DNA from: Drosophila miranda | Lineage: Eukaryota > Arthropoda > Insecta > Diptera > Drosophilidae | Length of the DNA stretch: 64,000 bases | Direction: 5' to 3' | Assembly (NCBI RefSeq): GCF_003369915.1 | Contig: NW_022881603.1 | Coordinates: forward strand, 7,051,249-7,115,248 | Part shown: positions 47,800 through 60,101 of the stretch, one piece after another | Layout of the letters: each line of letters starts with the position of its first letter | Numbering within the stretch: the stretch's first letter is position 1 | Position numbers and translations under genes: made by a program | The notes under the pieces: model-generated | What the model saw: only the letters and a program-made list of their open reading frames with translations | Database searches by the model: none | What the model was told of the DNA's origin: nothing

Positions 47800-49222
47800 T
47801 TAAATGTTTCGTCCCGATACATTTTGAAGTTCTGATAGAGCTCTAATTTCTTCTGACAGTATTTGAATGTTGCTTTCCACTATTTCTTCTGACGGTATTC
47901 TTATTGATTTAATAAGTACAAATTTGGTTAATTTATAGCCGAAGTAAAATAGCATTATCAATATCAAAATGATTAAGAATAATGTTGTAAATGGTAAGGC
48001 CGTATTACCTAATGTTATAAGGGGATTTAAAATATTAACATTATCAAAAGAAAATTGCTTATCATTCGATTGTATATAATCAACTAATTCAAAATCGCTA
48101 TATCTATGATGCGATATATATCTTAGAATTTTACCCTTATCATTTATGTGGGTTATATTATTTATTACAATTGTGTTGTTGAATATAAGGAGATACGATC
48201 CTAACAAAGTAGTATTGTCTACGATATTTTTGCCTGAAACTAATATGGCACCATCCTGAATGATGTCTATTTCTTTGTTTTTTTCCCTTTTTTTAGTGCA
48301 GTTGGCTTTAAAGCCATTAAGTAAATTGGTGAAACAGGTCTTCTTTAAATTTATTTGTGCGTAATTGTTAAAAGTTTCACTTTTAAAATTATTCATTAAA
48401 TAGTATTTCTCCTTACATTCACAAACTTTTTCACTTATAACTAACATTCCATCATTTTGTGAGCTGGCTCTTGCATGGTAAAACTTGCAAATATCTTTAA
48501 TTTGAGGATATTTTATGTAAATGATTATTAAATCAGCATTTCGAATTATTTTAACCGTTGCAATGTCCAGCAGATCAGACAGTTCAACAGGATGTTTTTC
48601 ATGCTTATAAATGTCCTCTATTTCGTTTTTATTTAAAATTTTTGTATTGAAAATGTTTACTTTTAAGAGGGTTATGGTATCAACTAAATTTAGTAGGTCA
48701 AAAGTTATTAATTTTAAACGATGCTTTCTCAGTATCGTTTCTTCATTGAAGATGACATTTTTTTAATGAATTTGATAGCAATTCAATTTCTTTGAAAAAT
48801 GTGGAATTTATTACAAATTGTTTATTATTATTTTCAGTTAATTCATTTACTTTATTTTGTATTTTCAAAAAGTCGTCATGATCAGGGCTGCCTGCTATCC
48901 ATTTCCAAATGGTACCTAATTCATTTATTCCCCTTTCATTCCGTTTTGGAACTAATTCTGAAATCATTAATTTTAATAGACTTAAGTCCATTGATATTTC
49001 CCACTCATCGTCTGAATTAATTGATTTGTTGACATATTTGGATTCTTTATCAATTATCTCTCTATAAAAACTCAAATTAGTAATATGGAAAAGTTCAGCG
49101 TATGTTTCATAAGTGTAAACGTCTCTGTCGTCTTTGAGCAATAGATAGTCACTATGCGTATAGTCAATTACTTCCGAAGTCGTCAATATAACAAAAGTCA
49201 GTATAAGTATATTCGCATACAT
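47800..49222 (-). pseudogene. env: Errantivirus-like env, copy 1, frameshifted
   Basis: Envelope-like membrane glycoprotein. Start MYANILILTFVILTT is a signal peptide at 49,222. A cleavage-site-like RNERG followed by the family's G..ELG..WKW..GSPDHDDF segment lies near 48,900. The frame is broken near 48,760 (a T run) and by a stop just after. The C-terminal part (48,447-47,800) is open and includes a transmembrane helix (TTLFLIILILIMLFYFGY) and a cytoplasmic tail. The breaks preclude a full-length product. Assigned by position after pol and by these motifs. Confidence 0.75.
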
Positions 49223-49239
49223 TTTCTGGAAAAAAATAT

Positions 49240-51452
49240 TTAATATTTGATGTTATCTTTATGTATAATTCTGTTTCTATTGTTGATTATAATTTTATTC
49301 GGTCGATTTTCCTTAACTACCTGCTTTTTGTATCGGGATTGAAGTTTATTTCTTTCCCCGAATTTCTTTTCATAAACTACTTCTCCTATTTTATAATCTT
49401 TTTCTCTTCTATCTTTGTTATGTAGCTTAAGCATTTTGGTCTGAGCTTCCTTAAGTAATATTGGATTATGCTTGTGTTCTATTTTGTTATACAATATGTC
49501 ATATGGCATTTGATTGGTCGTTGAATGTATCGTCAGGTTATATTTCAGTGCCGCCCTTATTATTATTTCTGAATAATCTGTTAGATTTAGTTCATCCTTG
49601 ATGCACCGCGCTATTTCTGTTAGTGTGGAATGTACCCTTTCTACCTGACCATTTGAGGTGCTGTGTCTGGGATCAGCATAATAAATAGTTAAGTTACTTC
49701 TTTGTATGAATGATCTAAATTGTGCTGAAGTAAAGCTTGGTTCGTTGTCAGTCATTAAAGATGTTGCTAACGGAAAGTGTTGCAAAATTTCCATTACCTT
49801 ATTTTCAATGTTTAATTTACTTTGAATTTCCTTGACCACCAAGTATTTGGAATAAGAATCTATACAAGTTATGAATGTTAGGTTTTGGGCATAGTATATG
49901 TCTAAGTGTAATTGATCTCCTTCTTTTGCTGGAATGGGAGCTTCCCCAGTTGGAATTTTTACAGGGTGTCTGTGATATTTGTTTTTGTTACAGATCTCAC
50001 AATTTTTTATATATTCTTTTAATTTTTTGTGCAGGTTTGGCCAATAATACAGCTTAGTTATTTGTTTGTAATTTTCGTCTAGTCCTCTATGGGCTCTGCA
50101 ATGTGTTTCTTCTATAATTATAGCTTTATCTTCTGAATTTACTACATCTTGGAGGAACTTTCTCGTGAAGAGAAATGTATTTATGAAGTTTTCCTTTAGC
50201 TTATTTTGGATAAGGTATAAATCTTCTAAAGTGAAGTGTATTCCTGTGGTTAAGTGAGGCTGAATAAATTCTTTTAAAATGATTAGCAGATTGTCTACCG
50301 TATCAAATTCAATAATATGTCGGGTATTTTCATAAACTCTTACTAACTCATGAACTGTGAATCTCCCTTGCGCTAATAGTAGCTGCTGTTTAAATTGGTT
50401 TAGAGGCTTGCTAGTCTCTTGAATGACGTTTTCAAAACTACTCTCTGCTGAATGCTGAGTATTTATGTCTGATTCTGATTCTGTCTGGTCGACATCACTA
50501 TCTGTCATATGATTTATTTTAATCCGAGATAAAGCGTCCGCTACTACGTTGTTGGCTGGCTGGTTGTTGTAAGCCTGGCTTATAAATGATTTTTGGTGTG
50601 AAACTTTCTATGAAGTAATACCAACGTTTCATTTCAACATTTGGATTTTTTTGCGACATTGCAAAGGACAAAGGTTGGTGATCTGTATGTATTTCAATTC
50701 CACTCACTCCGTATAAATAATTTCGCAAATTTTTTAATGCCCATACAATAGCTAATAATTCCTTTTTATTAGTAGCATATAATTGCTCGGTTTTACTTAA
50801 AGTTTTAGAAATAAATGTTATGGGATTCCCATCTTGCGACAAAACTGCACCTATTGCTATGTCCGATGCATCTGTGGTTAATGTGAATTTTTTATTGTAA
50901 TCTGGTTGTACTAATTCAATATGTGCTATTAAACTGTCCTTTAAATTATTAAATGCTCCCATTGCTGGTTCATCCAGCTGTATTAATGTTTTCTTGGATG
51001 CCCTTCGTGAAACTTTCCCATTTACTCCACTCAGATATTTTGTTAATGGTTTGGCAATTGTAGCATAATTTCGGACAAATTTTACTGTAATACCCTGTTA
51101 GTCCTAAGAAGCTACGTAGCTCTCTGATATTTTTAGGAATTGGATAGTTTTGTATTGTGGAGATTTTGTCTGGATCTGTTTTAATGATATTTTGGGAAAC
51201 AATGTATCCCAGAAATTTGGTTTCCAATTGAAAGAATTTAGACTTTTCTAGGGAAATTTTCATGTTAGCGTTTTGCAATATCTGTATTATATGAATTAGA
51301 TCTTTATAATGTTGTTCTATAGTTTTTGAAAATATTATTATATCGTCCATATAGACGTGACTTGTTCCAACTTGTTCTCTAAGTATATCGTCCATTGCCC
51401 TTTGGAAAATTCTGGGAGCGTTCGTCAATCCCATAGGCATTCTTAGAAATTC
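49240..51452 (-). pseudogene. pol: Errantivirus-like pol 3' part (RT end, RNase H, integrase), copy 1
   Basis: RT remains from FLRMPMGLTNAPRIF with VYMDDIIIFS near 51,350. A one-base shift in the AAAATTT stretch near 51,080 breaks it. RNase H (LTTDASDIAIGAVL, IHTDHQPLSFA) lies at 50,962-50,519 and is disrupted near 50,540 by a small insertion, GGCTGGCTGG. Integrase (CRAHRGLDENY, CEICNKNK, then LDIYYAQN, TDNEPSF and GQVERVH) is open from 50,508 to 49,240. Copy 2 lacks the 50,540 insertion but shares the RT frameshift. Confidence 0.85.
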
Positions 51453-53733
51453 TGTAACGAGTAACGAAGAGAATCTTCGCACGATGAAGCTGGTGGTCGG
51501 CTAACTGAGAAGGAGTACGCGCTCGCTTCCACGGCTGGTCTCTGGTCGGAAATGGGGATGGGTTCTTTGGGGTTGCTTCGCTCCTGCTGGTATTATTTTA
51601 TTAAAATTCGCGTACTCTTTTTGGTAATGGGAGGGGGACAGACAAGGAAAGGATCGTTAGGGGTACGGAAAGTATAGTGGGGCAAAGATAGTGCAGAGAA
51701 GGAGTAGGGATCTACCACCGCGGCGGACATCTCTGTTTTGCTGGCACGGAGTCGTGCCACGCCCACCCTACCATGATCCTGAAAGAGCCAATAATAATAT
51801 CAGGATCCCTGGAGTGTCCGGTATTGGTCATCCTATTTCGCTCACGAGCGGCATGGTTCCCCCAACTGCGGTAACGTCTAGCACATATTCATCTTAACAA
51901 TCATTTTATTAGAAACTATATTCAGATACTATATTCATGTTACAAGAAAAAAGAAACACTAACCGAGAACTCCAAGACAAGGCTAAATGGACAAAAGGAG
52001 GAACGAAAAGCGTCACAAGAGATATAGCTATTATTACTAGGGAATATTTAGATAAATAAATACGATAAGTGTAAATAGTTATAAGTGCATATACGATATT
52101 TTATAGTGCGATATAAACTAATGATTTTTCCTTAGATAGAAAGATAATACTATAGCGCAATATATGTACACATGTCCCAGCACATCGGCTTCAGGGAGTA
52201 GTTGGACATACTATTCGTTCTACCAAGCGTATTGTAAAGTCAGAAGGCCAATCAGCTGTGACTACTTTAAAAGTGTGAGGTCAACGACCGACAAACAGCT
52301 CTAGCAAAAAAAAGAACGAAGCTTTTGCCACGCTCGCGGAATTTTGGGAGGCAATAAAATGTAATGTTGTTGGTATATTATAAAGCTCACTCAGTTTTTG
52401 TTTGTGTTCCCGCGGCGAAAGATCTTTCGTAGCTGGGCGTGTGGCTGTGTGTGGGTGCATTAAACTTTTACCTGCAAACCAAAAACAAAATCGTACAGCG
52501 CGTGCTGCATGGCATAAGCTCGCGGAGGGGAACCGGCCGAGCGGACGCTTTTAAGCTCAAACTTTTAAGCTTTTATCAAATGCATTTTCAAACTTTCCAT
52601 GTGTTGGTGGGTTTTTTTTCTGGTTTTTTTTTCTTTTACAATTAACACTAAGTATATCCAACTACACAAAAACAGACATATCAACGGACTGGGAGGTTCA
52701 AGGGAATGCGAGTCACGGTGGGATCTTACTGGCCTCAGTGGCTTTCAGTATACATATACATATGTATGTGAGCACATCTCTTACAGTTTTCATTCAGCCT
52801 ACATAATGACACTAACGTGCACATAAGACAAACGCTGGCCTCCACTGCACTTTAAATAAACGTTTGGAACAGTAGGCCGAATCACGAGAAGAACAAGAGA
52901 GGCGATACCACTAGGGGTCGCCGGGAGGTTATGTACACATGTGGTGCACTATTTTTTCCCGCCCGGTAGGAACATTTAAGCGGCTTCGGGCCTACGCTGA
53001 CTGCAAGTACCGGTTTCCGTTTCTTGGCCCGGTTTTGAATGCGAAACGGTTACGCCACTTCGCCGCACTAAGCCCGTTCAGACGGCTGTCCTCGTCTCGC
53101 GCAGCCAAAGTTCACTGCCCGCGACTTGGTGGATCAGCTGGTTCGTAGTGCGGGGGCTTAAAGCTCGGGCTGCAGCTTTTGGATAATTCCCAAACTAAGT
53201 GCCGATTCTAATGTGGAATTTGAAAATACTGATCAGGCTACTTTTTCTAACAGTTACTCCATGCACATATTTACCCGGTTGGAACTGGCACTGCGAAAAT
53301 AGGGGGATGGGGTTGAGGTGCTAATTCCTTCTTTCTCCAGGTGTTTTTTTTTTTTTTTGTGTTGGGTCTGCTCCCCTCCAAGCGGAAACTACAGAAAAAG
53401 TCGGAAAATCTAACTTCGAGGCTCCTAGCACTGTCGAAGGCCGGTACTCACGTTTTCGATTAGAGCCCAATCTGCTTTCTTGGGTTCTTTTTTCCCGATC
53501 GAGTGCACTTTGGTTTCACACCACGGTTATTTACGGCGGTTTAATTTTATTTTTATTATTTTTTTTCTCACCGCGCAACTGAATGCTTGTACGGCCACGA
53601 GGAGAAAGAAAGATTTGGGCGGATCTACTGACCAACAAAAATTTTGTTCTCTGGATCTGCCTTTGCACGATCCTTCGCCATTCACCTTGAATGGTTATGG
53701 ACATGGTGGGGAGATTTTTTTTGTTCGTTTTTA
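51453..53733 (-). repeat. Reverse element 2 LTR, 3' part (interrupted by LINE)
   Basis: Reverse complement of the 3' ~2.3 kb of the element 2 LTR. Its terminus (TGTAACGAG on the plus strand) abuts errantivirus-like RT. A 15-bp stretch (AACCCTCCAGTTAGG) present at 63,860 is missing near 51,575. Confidence 0.9.
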
Positions 53734-53935
53734 CGTGTGGACGTTGACATGCAATGACTGCATCTTTCAAGAGGCGATGCAGTTACTGCACCGTCAAGTG
53801 GCCCGTGTGACACCAGCAGAAGGCTGTTACGCGCGGATCCCAGGCAAAACGCAGCCCTCCTCCCGCCCAACCGACCGAGGGGCGCTGCCGCATGACGCGC
53901 GGTGCGTAGCCGAACCAAACGCGAACATGCAAGAA
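53734..53935 (-). other. GC-rich segment at the LINE 3' end
   Basis: About 200 bp much richer in G+C than the rest of the LINE. It contains GATGCAGTTACTGCACCGTC and GCAATGACTGCATC stretches. It could be the LINE 3' UTR or a separate small insertion. No gene seen. Confidence 0.4.
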
Positions 53936-54027
53936 AGATAGCTATTAGACTAACATTCGAGGAAAATTAGTACTAAACTTACTAAGAAACTAAGCATGCA
54001 ATCAAAGTACAAATACCACTACAGTTA

Positions 54028-56860
54028 CTAATTAATAGAAAGGTGTGTAAGGATTAATAATTTAATAAGAGTAAGAGAATTAGTGGTGGATATAATATGG
54101 TAGAGGGAATTATAATCCGAGCATAAGACCCTAAACGGTTCATGCAAGGAATAATTCGATCTACAAAGTGGAAGGAACAACGGTATAAAATTTCTAGTCA
54201 GTCTAATAGGAATCGTGAAGTTTATGCGGCTCAACAGATCAGGGCTGTCTATGTCACCCCTGATCAAGTTGTGCATAAATATCACACCAAGCATTTTTCT
54301 ACGGTTAACTAAGGATGGGAGGTTTACTAATAGTAGTCTACTAGAGTAAGATGGGAGTCTTACCCAAGCCTACCAGTTAAGGCACCGCAGAGCAAAGAGT
54401 TAAAAGTTTTTCTGTACTGATTCTATACGGTCCTGGTGTACTTTGTACTGAGGGCACCATACACAGGAGCCGTATTCTAAGATCGGACGAACAAGCGAGG
54501 TATAGAGAGTCTTTGTTATATAGGGGTCGTCAAATTCCTTTGACCACCTCTTTATAAACCCAAGCACGCTCATGGCCTTATTTACCATGGTAGAAATGTG
54601 TTCGGAAAACTTTAACTTGGGGTCTAACATAACACCCAGATCATCCACCAGGGTAATTCTCTCAAGAGAACCACCAAATAGGGTGTAAGGAGCCAACAAA
54701 GGGCTAGAACGATGAAATGTCATAACTTTGCATTTCGAGGCATTAAGGTGTAACAAGTTTGCACAACACCATGACTGAAAGTTATTGAGATCGGATTGCA
54801 AGCGAGAATGAAATGAAATGTCCTTGTACTGGACACAGAGTTTAACATCATCCGCATACATAAGTACTCGAGAGTATGTTAATACTGAAGGTAAGTCATT
54901 AATAAAGAGTGTGAAGAGTAAGGGGCCTAGATGGCTGCCTTGTGGTACTCCCGAAGAAACCTTTACTGGGAAAGAGAGGGAGTTTTTGAAGAGGACTCTT
55001 TGAGACCTAGAACAAAGATAGCTAGAAATCCATCTCAGGAGGTTGGGCGGAAACCCTAAAAAGGTCAAGTTTATGCGCTAAAAGGGAATGGTTTACAGAG
55101 TCGAATGCTTTACTAAAGTCGGTGTAAATAACATCCGTCTGTAAGTTACCTTGAAAGCCTTTAATAATGAAAGAGGTAAACTCTAACAAGTTCGTGGTGG
55201 TTGATCGCCGCCTTATAAATCCATGCTGAGTTGGAGATATAAGTGACTTGCAGAGATGTTGCAAGTGCGGAGTTAAAACCCTCTCAAACATTTTAGGAAT
55301 AGCGGATAACTTTGCTATACCTCTATAATTTTTTGCATCAGACTTGCTACCTTTTTTATGGAGAGGAATTATAAACGATTCCTTCCAGATCGGGGGGAAG
55401 CAAGAAGAATCAATGGATAGGGTGAATAGTTTAAGCAAAGGTCCACACAGAGCCTCGGCGCAGTACCTGAGTACACAACCTGGAACCCCGTCTGGACCCG
55501 ATGAAAACACCGGCTTAACTAGTCGAAGATCATGAAGTAGGGAACATTCATTTAACAAGGGACTGAAAATGCCGTTCGACCTCGGTAAACCGTATGGGTA
55601 CGGATGACCAGAGTAGCTTTCCTCAGAATAGGTGGTTTGGAAGAATTGGGCAAAAAGATCGGCAATTGCCTGATCATTATTTGCCGACGTATTACAAAAT
55701 GATAGCGAGGATGGGTGTGCGGACGTTCTACGCTTACTGTTTACGAAGCTGTAAAACTGTTTAGGGTCCTGAGAAAAACGTATCCTGCATCGAGATAGGT
55801 AGTTCTTATAGCATTGAGCATTAAGAACTGAAAAGTTTGACCGAGCTAATACATAGCGAGAGTGAGAAGTAGGAGAACCCACTTCTTGAAATTTTTTATA
55901 AAGTCTTGATTTTAAGTTTTTTAGACTGGATAACTCTTTGGTAAACCAAGGGGGTTTTCCAGATCTAGTCGGACAAGAAAGCGGGACACAAGAATCGAAA
56001 AATGTGCCAAGAGCATTGTAAAAAATGTTTGTGCCTTTTATGATATCAGTGCACAAGTACAAAGCGGACCAATCAAAATCCCTAATGAGGTTATTAAGCT
56101 TCGCAAACTCGGCTTTACGAAAGCAGCGGACACGTTCGGGCAGCCTACTCGACCGATCCAATACAGTTGGTCCTATATCTAGCGACACCTCGAAAGTAGG
56201 GTGGTAGGCGTCTTCAGGTATAGTGAGCGGAAGGGCTCGGGTTAACAACACTATGGTCGGATCCGATACAAAGCACAGATCAAGCAATCGACCCAAGGAA
56301 TTATTCACATGGTTGACTTGAGACAGGGATAGGTCAAGCAAGCCGTCAACAAAGTCATGTCGTGACATGGGCACTAGGATACTAGACTCGTTTACCGAAG
56401 ACCAAACAGTTCCTGGCAAGTTGAAGTCACCAAGAACTATCATACGATCTTTATCAGATAGCGAGGAAGAAACAGCGGTTAAAGCGGACAAGTGCTGCTC
56501 ATAAATTGAAATATCCGAAGAAGGTGGGATATACGAGCAAGTAATGAATATAGCGAAAGCGGGAAGAATCAGTCTTACACACAGGAATTCCAGTTCCTGT
56601 TGAACTTGGACTGTGAAGTGTTCCGACGTGAAGTAAGAGTCCACTGCAATTAGAACCCCCCCTGCCCGTCGAGACGAACGGTCCTTTCTAAAAGTTGTGT
56701 ACCGACCTGCCAAAACCTCGGAACTAAGAATGTCCGGCTTTAACCAGGTTTCAGTAAACACAATAACGTGGGAAGCAAATGCAACACTATCCCGGAAAAG
56801 AATGCTGAGCTTACTACGCAAGCCTCTTACATTCTGATAGGTTACTAAAAGAGAAGTTAG
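54028..56860 (-). pseudogene. CR1-like ORF2: endonuclease and reverse transcriptase, broken
   Basis: The frame begins without an ATG, right at the end of ORF1 (YQNVRGLRSKLS). An AP-type endonuclease follows (FTETWL, RAGGVLIAV, LGDFNLPG, then DLCFVSDP), then RT (PDGVPGCVLR, IPLHKKGSKSDAKNYRG, SGVPQGSHLGPLLF, YADDVKLC). A one-base shift lies near 55,060. A second near 54,400 and a TAG just beyond separate the C-terminal domain (54,294-54,028: DSPDLLSRINF, EPFRVLCSDYN). It nicks DNA and primes reverse transcription at the target. Near full length but dead. Confidence 0.85.
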
Positions 56861-57679
56861 TTTTTTGGAAAGGTGGAAGCAAGACGGGAAGTTGAGGAAG
56901 AGGAAGTTGAGGTTGAGGTTGAGGGTGGCACACTGGAAAGGTTTGGAAGGGATATGGGGGGCCTATTCTTCTTCTTAGCCTTAAACTCCTTCACCACCAA
57001 ATGCTCCGGCCAAAATTTGGCGGAGCAAATGGTGTCAAATTGAGTTGGGGAGATGCTTATCTTAAACGAGGCTATCTCCCTGGCATAAGAGAAGTTAAAT
57101 TTCTCCACCTTTAAACCCACGGCTTTTATTTTGCTTTGAATAAAAGCAATTACATCATTAGATGTGAGGTCAGGGGCCAGCCGTGAAACAAAAACTTGTC
57201 GTTTTGGTGGGACTCCCACCAGTGGTTTAGTCACCACAGGCCTAGTACCTGTGGTGGCAATATCCGGAGGTCCGGAACGTCTATTTACTGGTGGGATCGG
57301 TATAGACGGGACAACTAGCGAACTTGCGGACACCACGGACACGGACGCTGCAGACGTACTTGGCTGCACATTCTCCGAGGCGATGAATTCGGCTACCGAA
57401 TCTGCGTCGCCAGCAGCTGTCGTTGCCCTTGGAGTGGCAAACGAGATCAACTGCTGCACACTTGGAGTGGTCGGAGTCAGTTTTTCGGCGGCGCACGGCT
57501 GAGTGACGGTTGGCAATTGCAGATCCCGCGGAGTGACCTTTTTGCGCCTCGGAGACTCATTCAGCAGGAGACTCATTTGCGTGCACTACGCTGTCGCAGA
57601 GCCAGCAGGGGACATTCGGCTGATCGTGGGTGATCTGCTTCTTACAGCTTTTTTTGGCACAGACCACAGCGTATTCCAT
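56857..57679 (-). pseudogene. CR1-like ORF1 (nucleic-acid-binding protein), N-terminus frameshifted
   Basis: An ATG at 57,679 opens a Cys-rich start (MEYAVVCAKKSC, then PNVPCWLCDSVVHAN) resembling the PHD-like finger of CR1 ORF1 proteins. It ends at a TGA after 40 codons, in a stretch where AATGAGTCTCC occurs twice. The main frame runs from 57,576 to 56,857: a Ser/Thr/Pro-rich region, a central globular part (RQVFVSRLAPDLTSNDVIAF) that resembles an RNA-binding fold, and a Ser-rich tail ending FPKN. The stop is preceded by a slippery heptamer. Confidence 0.7.
56860..56866 (-). promoter_or_regulatory. Candidate -1 frameshift heptamer A-AAA-AAC at ORF1 stop
   Basis: ORF1 ends CCA AAA AAC TAA, so the heptamer is in phase and immediately before the stop. 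A -1 slip gives CTA ACT TCT..., exactly the ORF2 frame. Confidence 0.6.
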
Positions 57680-57989
57680 TTTATTTTATTATTTATTTAT
57701 ATATATACTATTGTTTGCAAAACAAATTGGTATCAGACCAATGTGCCAGACAACGCTCAAAGCGGAATTGGTAAAAAAAAGAGAGCAGAGTGGAGAGCGG
57801 TTATAGCGAGAGCTACTAAGCAGAGAGCGCTATTGCTCAGAAAGTTTAAAGAGCGAGAGAGAAAGAACAGTTATTGAAGTTGAGGTGATAGCGAGAGAGT
57901 GATAAAACAACAAAAGCTACCAGACGAGAGCGGACTGCAATGCAATGTAATGCGTACTCACTCACTGCAACAACACAAACACAAGCACA
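57680..57989 (-). promoter_or_regulatory. LINE 5' UTR with CT/GA-rich stretches
   Basis: Minus-strand CTCTCTCGCTC-type repeats between 57,780 and 57,900 could bind GAGA factor and serve as an internal promoter (inference). No ORF. Confidence 0.4.
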
Positions 57990-58294
57990 AGCATATTCTT
58001 AATGTCAAGCCTAGATGGCGCTAGCCCTCACACGACCAGGAACATTTAACATGTAACACCACAACAAGAAATTAAGCCAACCTAACTATACACTAACTAT
58101 GGGGACTAAACTTAATAATTAATAAGTATCTCGGTGAGGTGTGATATATACTTGTATAAATAATATAATATATGTAATATATTTATATATATATTATATA
58201 CATAAATATATAAATTGTACAAATACCATCGGGCATACTTTCAGGCGAAGAACACAAATATGCTTTCCTATCCGCCCGACAAGCGACCACTACA
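57990..58294 (-). repeat. Reverse element 2 LTR, 5' part
   Basis: Continues the LTR beyond the LINE and ends with CCACTACA (TGTAGTGG on the minus strand) next to the purine tract CCCCCGG. The two LTR parts total ~2.59 kb. Confidence 0.9.
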
Positions 58295-58383
58295 AATCCC
58301 CCGGCCAAGATCACACTTTGGTGTTAATCACATCAAAGGGTGATAGACGCTTGGAGGAAACCCGTTAACCTGTATTAGGATGG

Positions 58384-59992
58384 TCACTGCTTTATGTCTT
58401 TAGCGTGGTATTTTCCGATAAGTCTACCTTGGGGATCTTCCAACTCGTAATAACTGTGACCAAGCCTACGTTTTATTCTAGCTTTTACAAAAGTAGGAGC
58501 TAGTTTTGCGCTGAAACCTTTAACAAAATTGCTCTGCTGAAAGTTGCGTCTGTAGATCTCCTGGCCAACTTTGAACGCCACTTCACGACTTCGAAGGTTG
58601 TACTGCTGTTCGTTTCGTTGGTGTGGTTTTTGTATTGTTCGTTGGGCTGTTTTTCGAATCACATCAAACGAATCTTCCCGACCAAAACTCACGGTACGAT
58701 CTTCTAAAACCTGCAAATTTCGTAAGAGCTGATAGGTGTCTCCATTGGTGATCATGTGCTGTCCAAATGCAACCCGATAGGGGCTGTCGTTTTGGGCTGA
58801 ATGCAGACTAGATCGTAAGGCACAACTAATAGAACTAAGCTGCTCATCCCAATTAGTTTGATCTTGCTTGATGTAAGCTTTAATGGCGGCAATAACGGAT
58901 CTGTTAACGCGTTCCGATGCGTTGGCTTGAGGTGCGTACACAGCCGTATAAAAATGCTGCACATTGTACTTTTTCAACAGCGAATTGAAGTGATGGGACT
59001 TAAATTGTACTCCATTGTCGGACACAACCACTTCGGGTACCCCGAAGCAATGGAATAGGTCCTCTTCCATGAATCGAGTTATCGCCTCCGCTGTAAATTT
59101 CTTTACGGGTTTTAAAAACGGATATTTTGAAAGATGGTCCAAAACAACGAAGATACCGATATTTCCGGATTTGCTTCGTGGATACGGACCCAGGAAATCC
59201 ACAAACAACTTCTGAAACACTCGTTGAGTTTCCTTCACTGGAGCTAATGGGGGTCGTAACGAACGATTCGGGTACTTGGTGCACTTGCAGACCGAACAGC
59301 TGTTTATGAACGCTCTCACATCGGTTACTAAACTTGGCCAATAATAATAACGTCGAACTCTCTCCAACGTTTTATTAATGCCGCTATGAGCTGCTAGCGA
59401 CTGTTCGTGACTCTGTTTTAGTACATCGGACACCAGCTCCGTTTGAACCCACAGCTTCCAACACAGGTCGTCAGCGATCTGATCAGCAGCCGCGTGTTCT
59501 GCTCGCCGATATATGAGATTATCGATCACCTTTATGTCTGGCATCTGTGTCTGGTTGCCTTTAATTTTTCGAATTAGTTCCAAATATTCTGCCGACTTGA
59601 AGCAATCAGACTGCAGGTCTACCAATCCATCGCAGCTGAATGCCGATAGATCTTCGGTGTGCACCCGCGACAGAGCATCTGGGACAACATTTTGGCTACC
59701 TTTGCGGTGGAAAATTTTGAAGTTGAACCCCTGCAATTTGAGAGCCCATCTTGCCAATCTAGAACTTAGGTCCGATTGTGACATTAGCCACTTCAATGAT
59801 GCATGGTCGGTATGGATGGAGAACTCGTGTCCTTCCACATAAGCTCGAAACTTCTTCACACACATTATGGCTGCCAAACACTCTTTCTCCGTGACTGAAT
59901 AGTTTCGCTGACACTGATTCAGCTTGCGAGACATGAATGCGATTGGGATGTCATTACCATCGCTATCCGTTTGCATTAACACGCCGCCAACT
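58384..59992 (-). pseudogene. pol: Element 2 pol fragment (RNase H C-terminal part and integrase), reverse copy
   Basis: Open frame from GGVLMQTDSDGNDIP to KYHAKDIKQ, near-identical to 42,000-43,598. Differences include LWVQTEL for LWVPTEL and QKPHQRN for QKQHQRN. Integrase HHCC and DDE motifs are intact. The RT-proximal side is cut at GGCGGCGTG (59,992), where it joins errantivirus-like LTR sequence. An orphan fragment. Confidence 0.92.
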
Positions 59993-60101
59993 CAATTAGG
60001 CGGAGGCCCAAGATTGAAATTGTTTTCGTTTTGGAAAGCCAAAGATTGTTTACAACTCGTATAAGAGCTCAATAGAATTGGGTACGTTAACTCCCCCATT
60101 C

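Larger units (their letters stand above)
47691..51452 (-). mobile_element. Errantivirus-like element, 3' portion, copy 1
   Basis: Contains the end of RT, then RNase H, integrase, env and the start of the 3' LTR, all decayed. The 17.6/297/gypsy group of insect endogenous retroviruses has this layout, with env downstream of pol. Gag and the 5' part are absent. The upstream boundary is a direct joint with the LTR end of a reverse element 2 copy at 51,452/51,453, inside the RT coding region. Confidence 0.85.
53734..57989 (-). mobile_element. CR1-like non-LTR retrotransposon inserted in the reverse element 2 LTR
   Basis: The LTR sequence is continuous from 53,733 to 57,990 once this segment is removed. 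It has ORF1 and an endonuclease-RT ORF2 on the minus strand, with no LTRs. The CR1 assignment rests on the RT motifs (SGVPQGSHLGPLLF, YADDVKLC), the PDSPELL-type ending and the Cys-rich ORF1 start. No target duplication is obvious, and no poly-A tail is seen. Confidence 0.8.

Noticed and set aside
53531..53941. Frames spanning the LTR/LINE joint
   Set aside because: Chance fusions across an insertion boundary with no domain signal.
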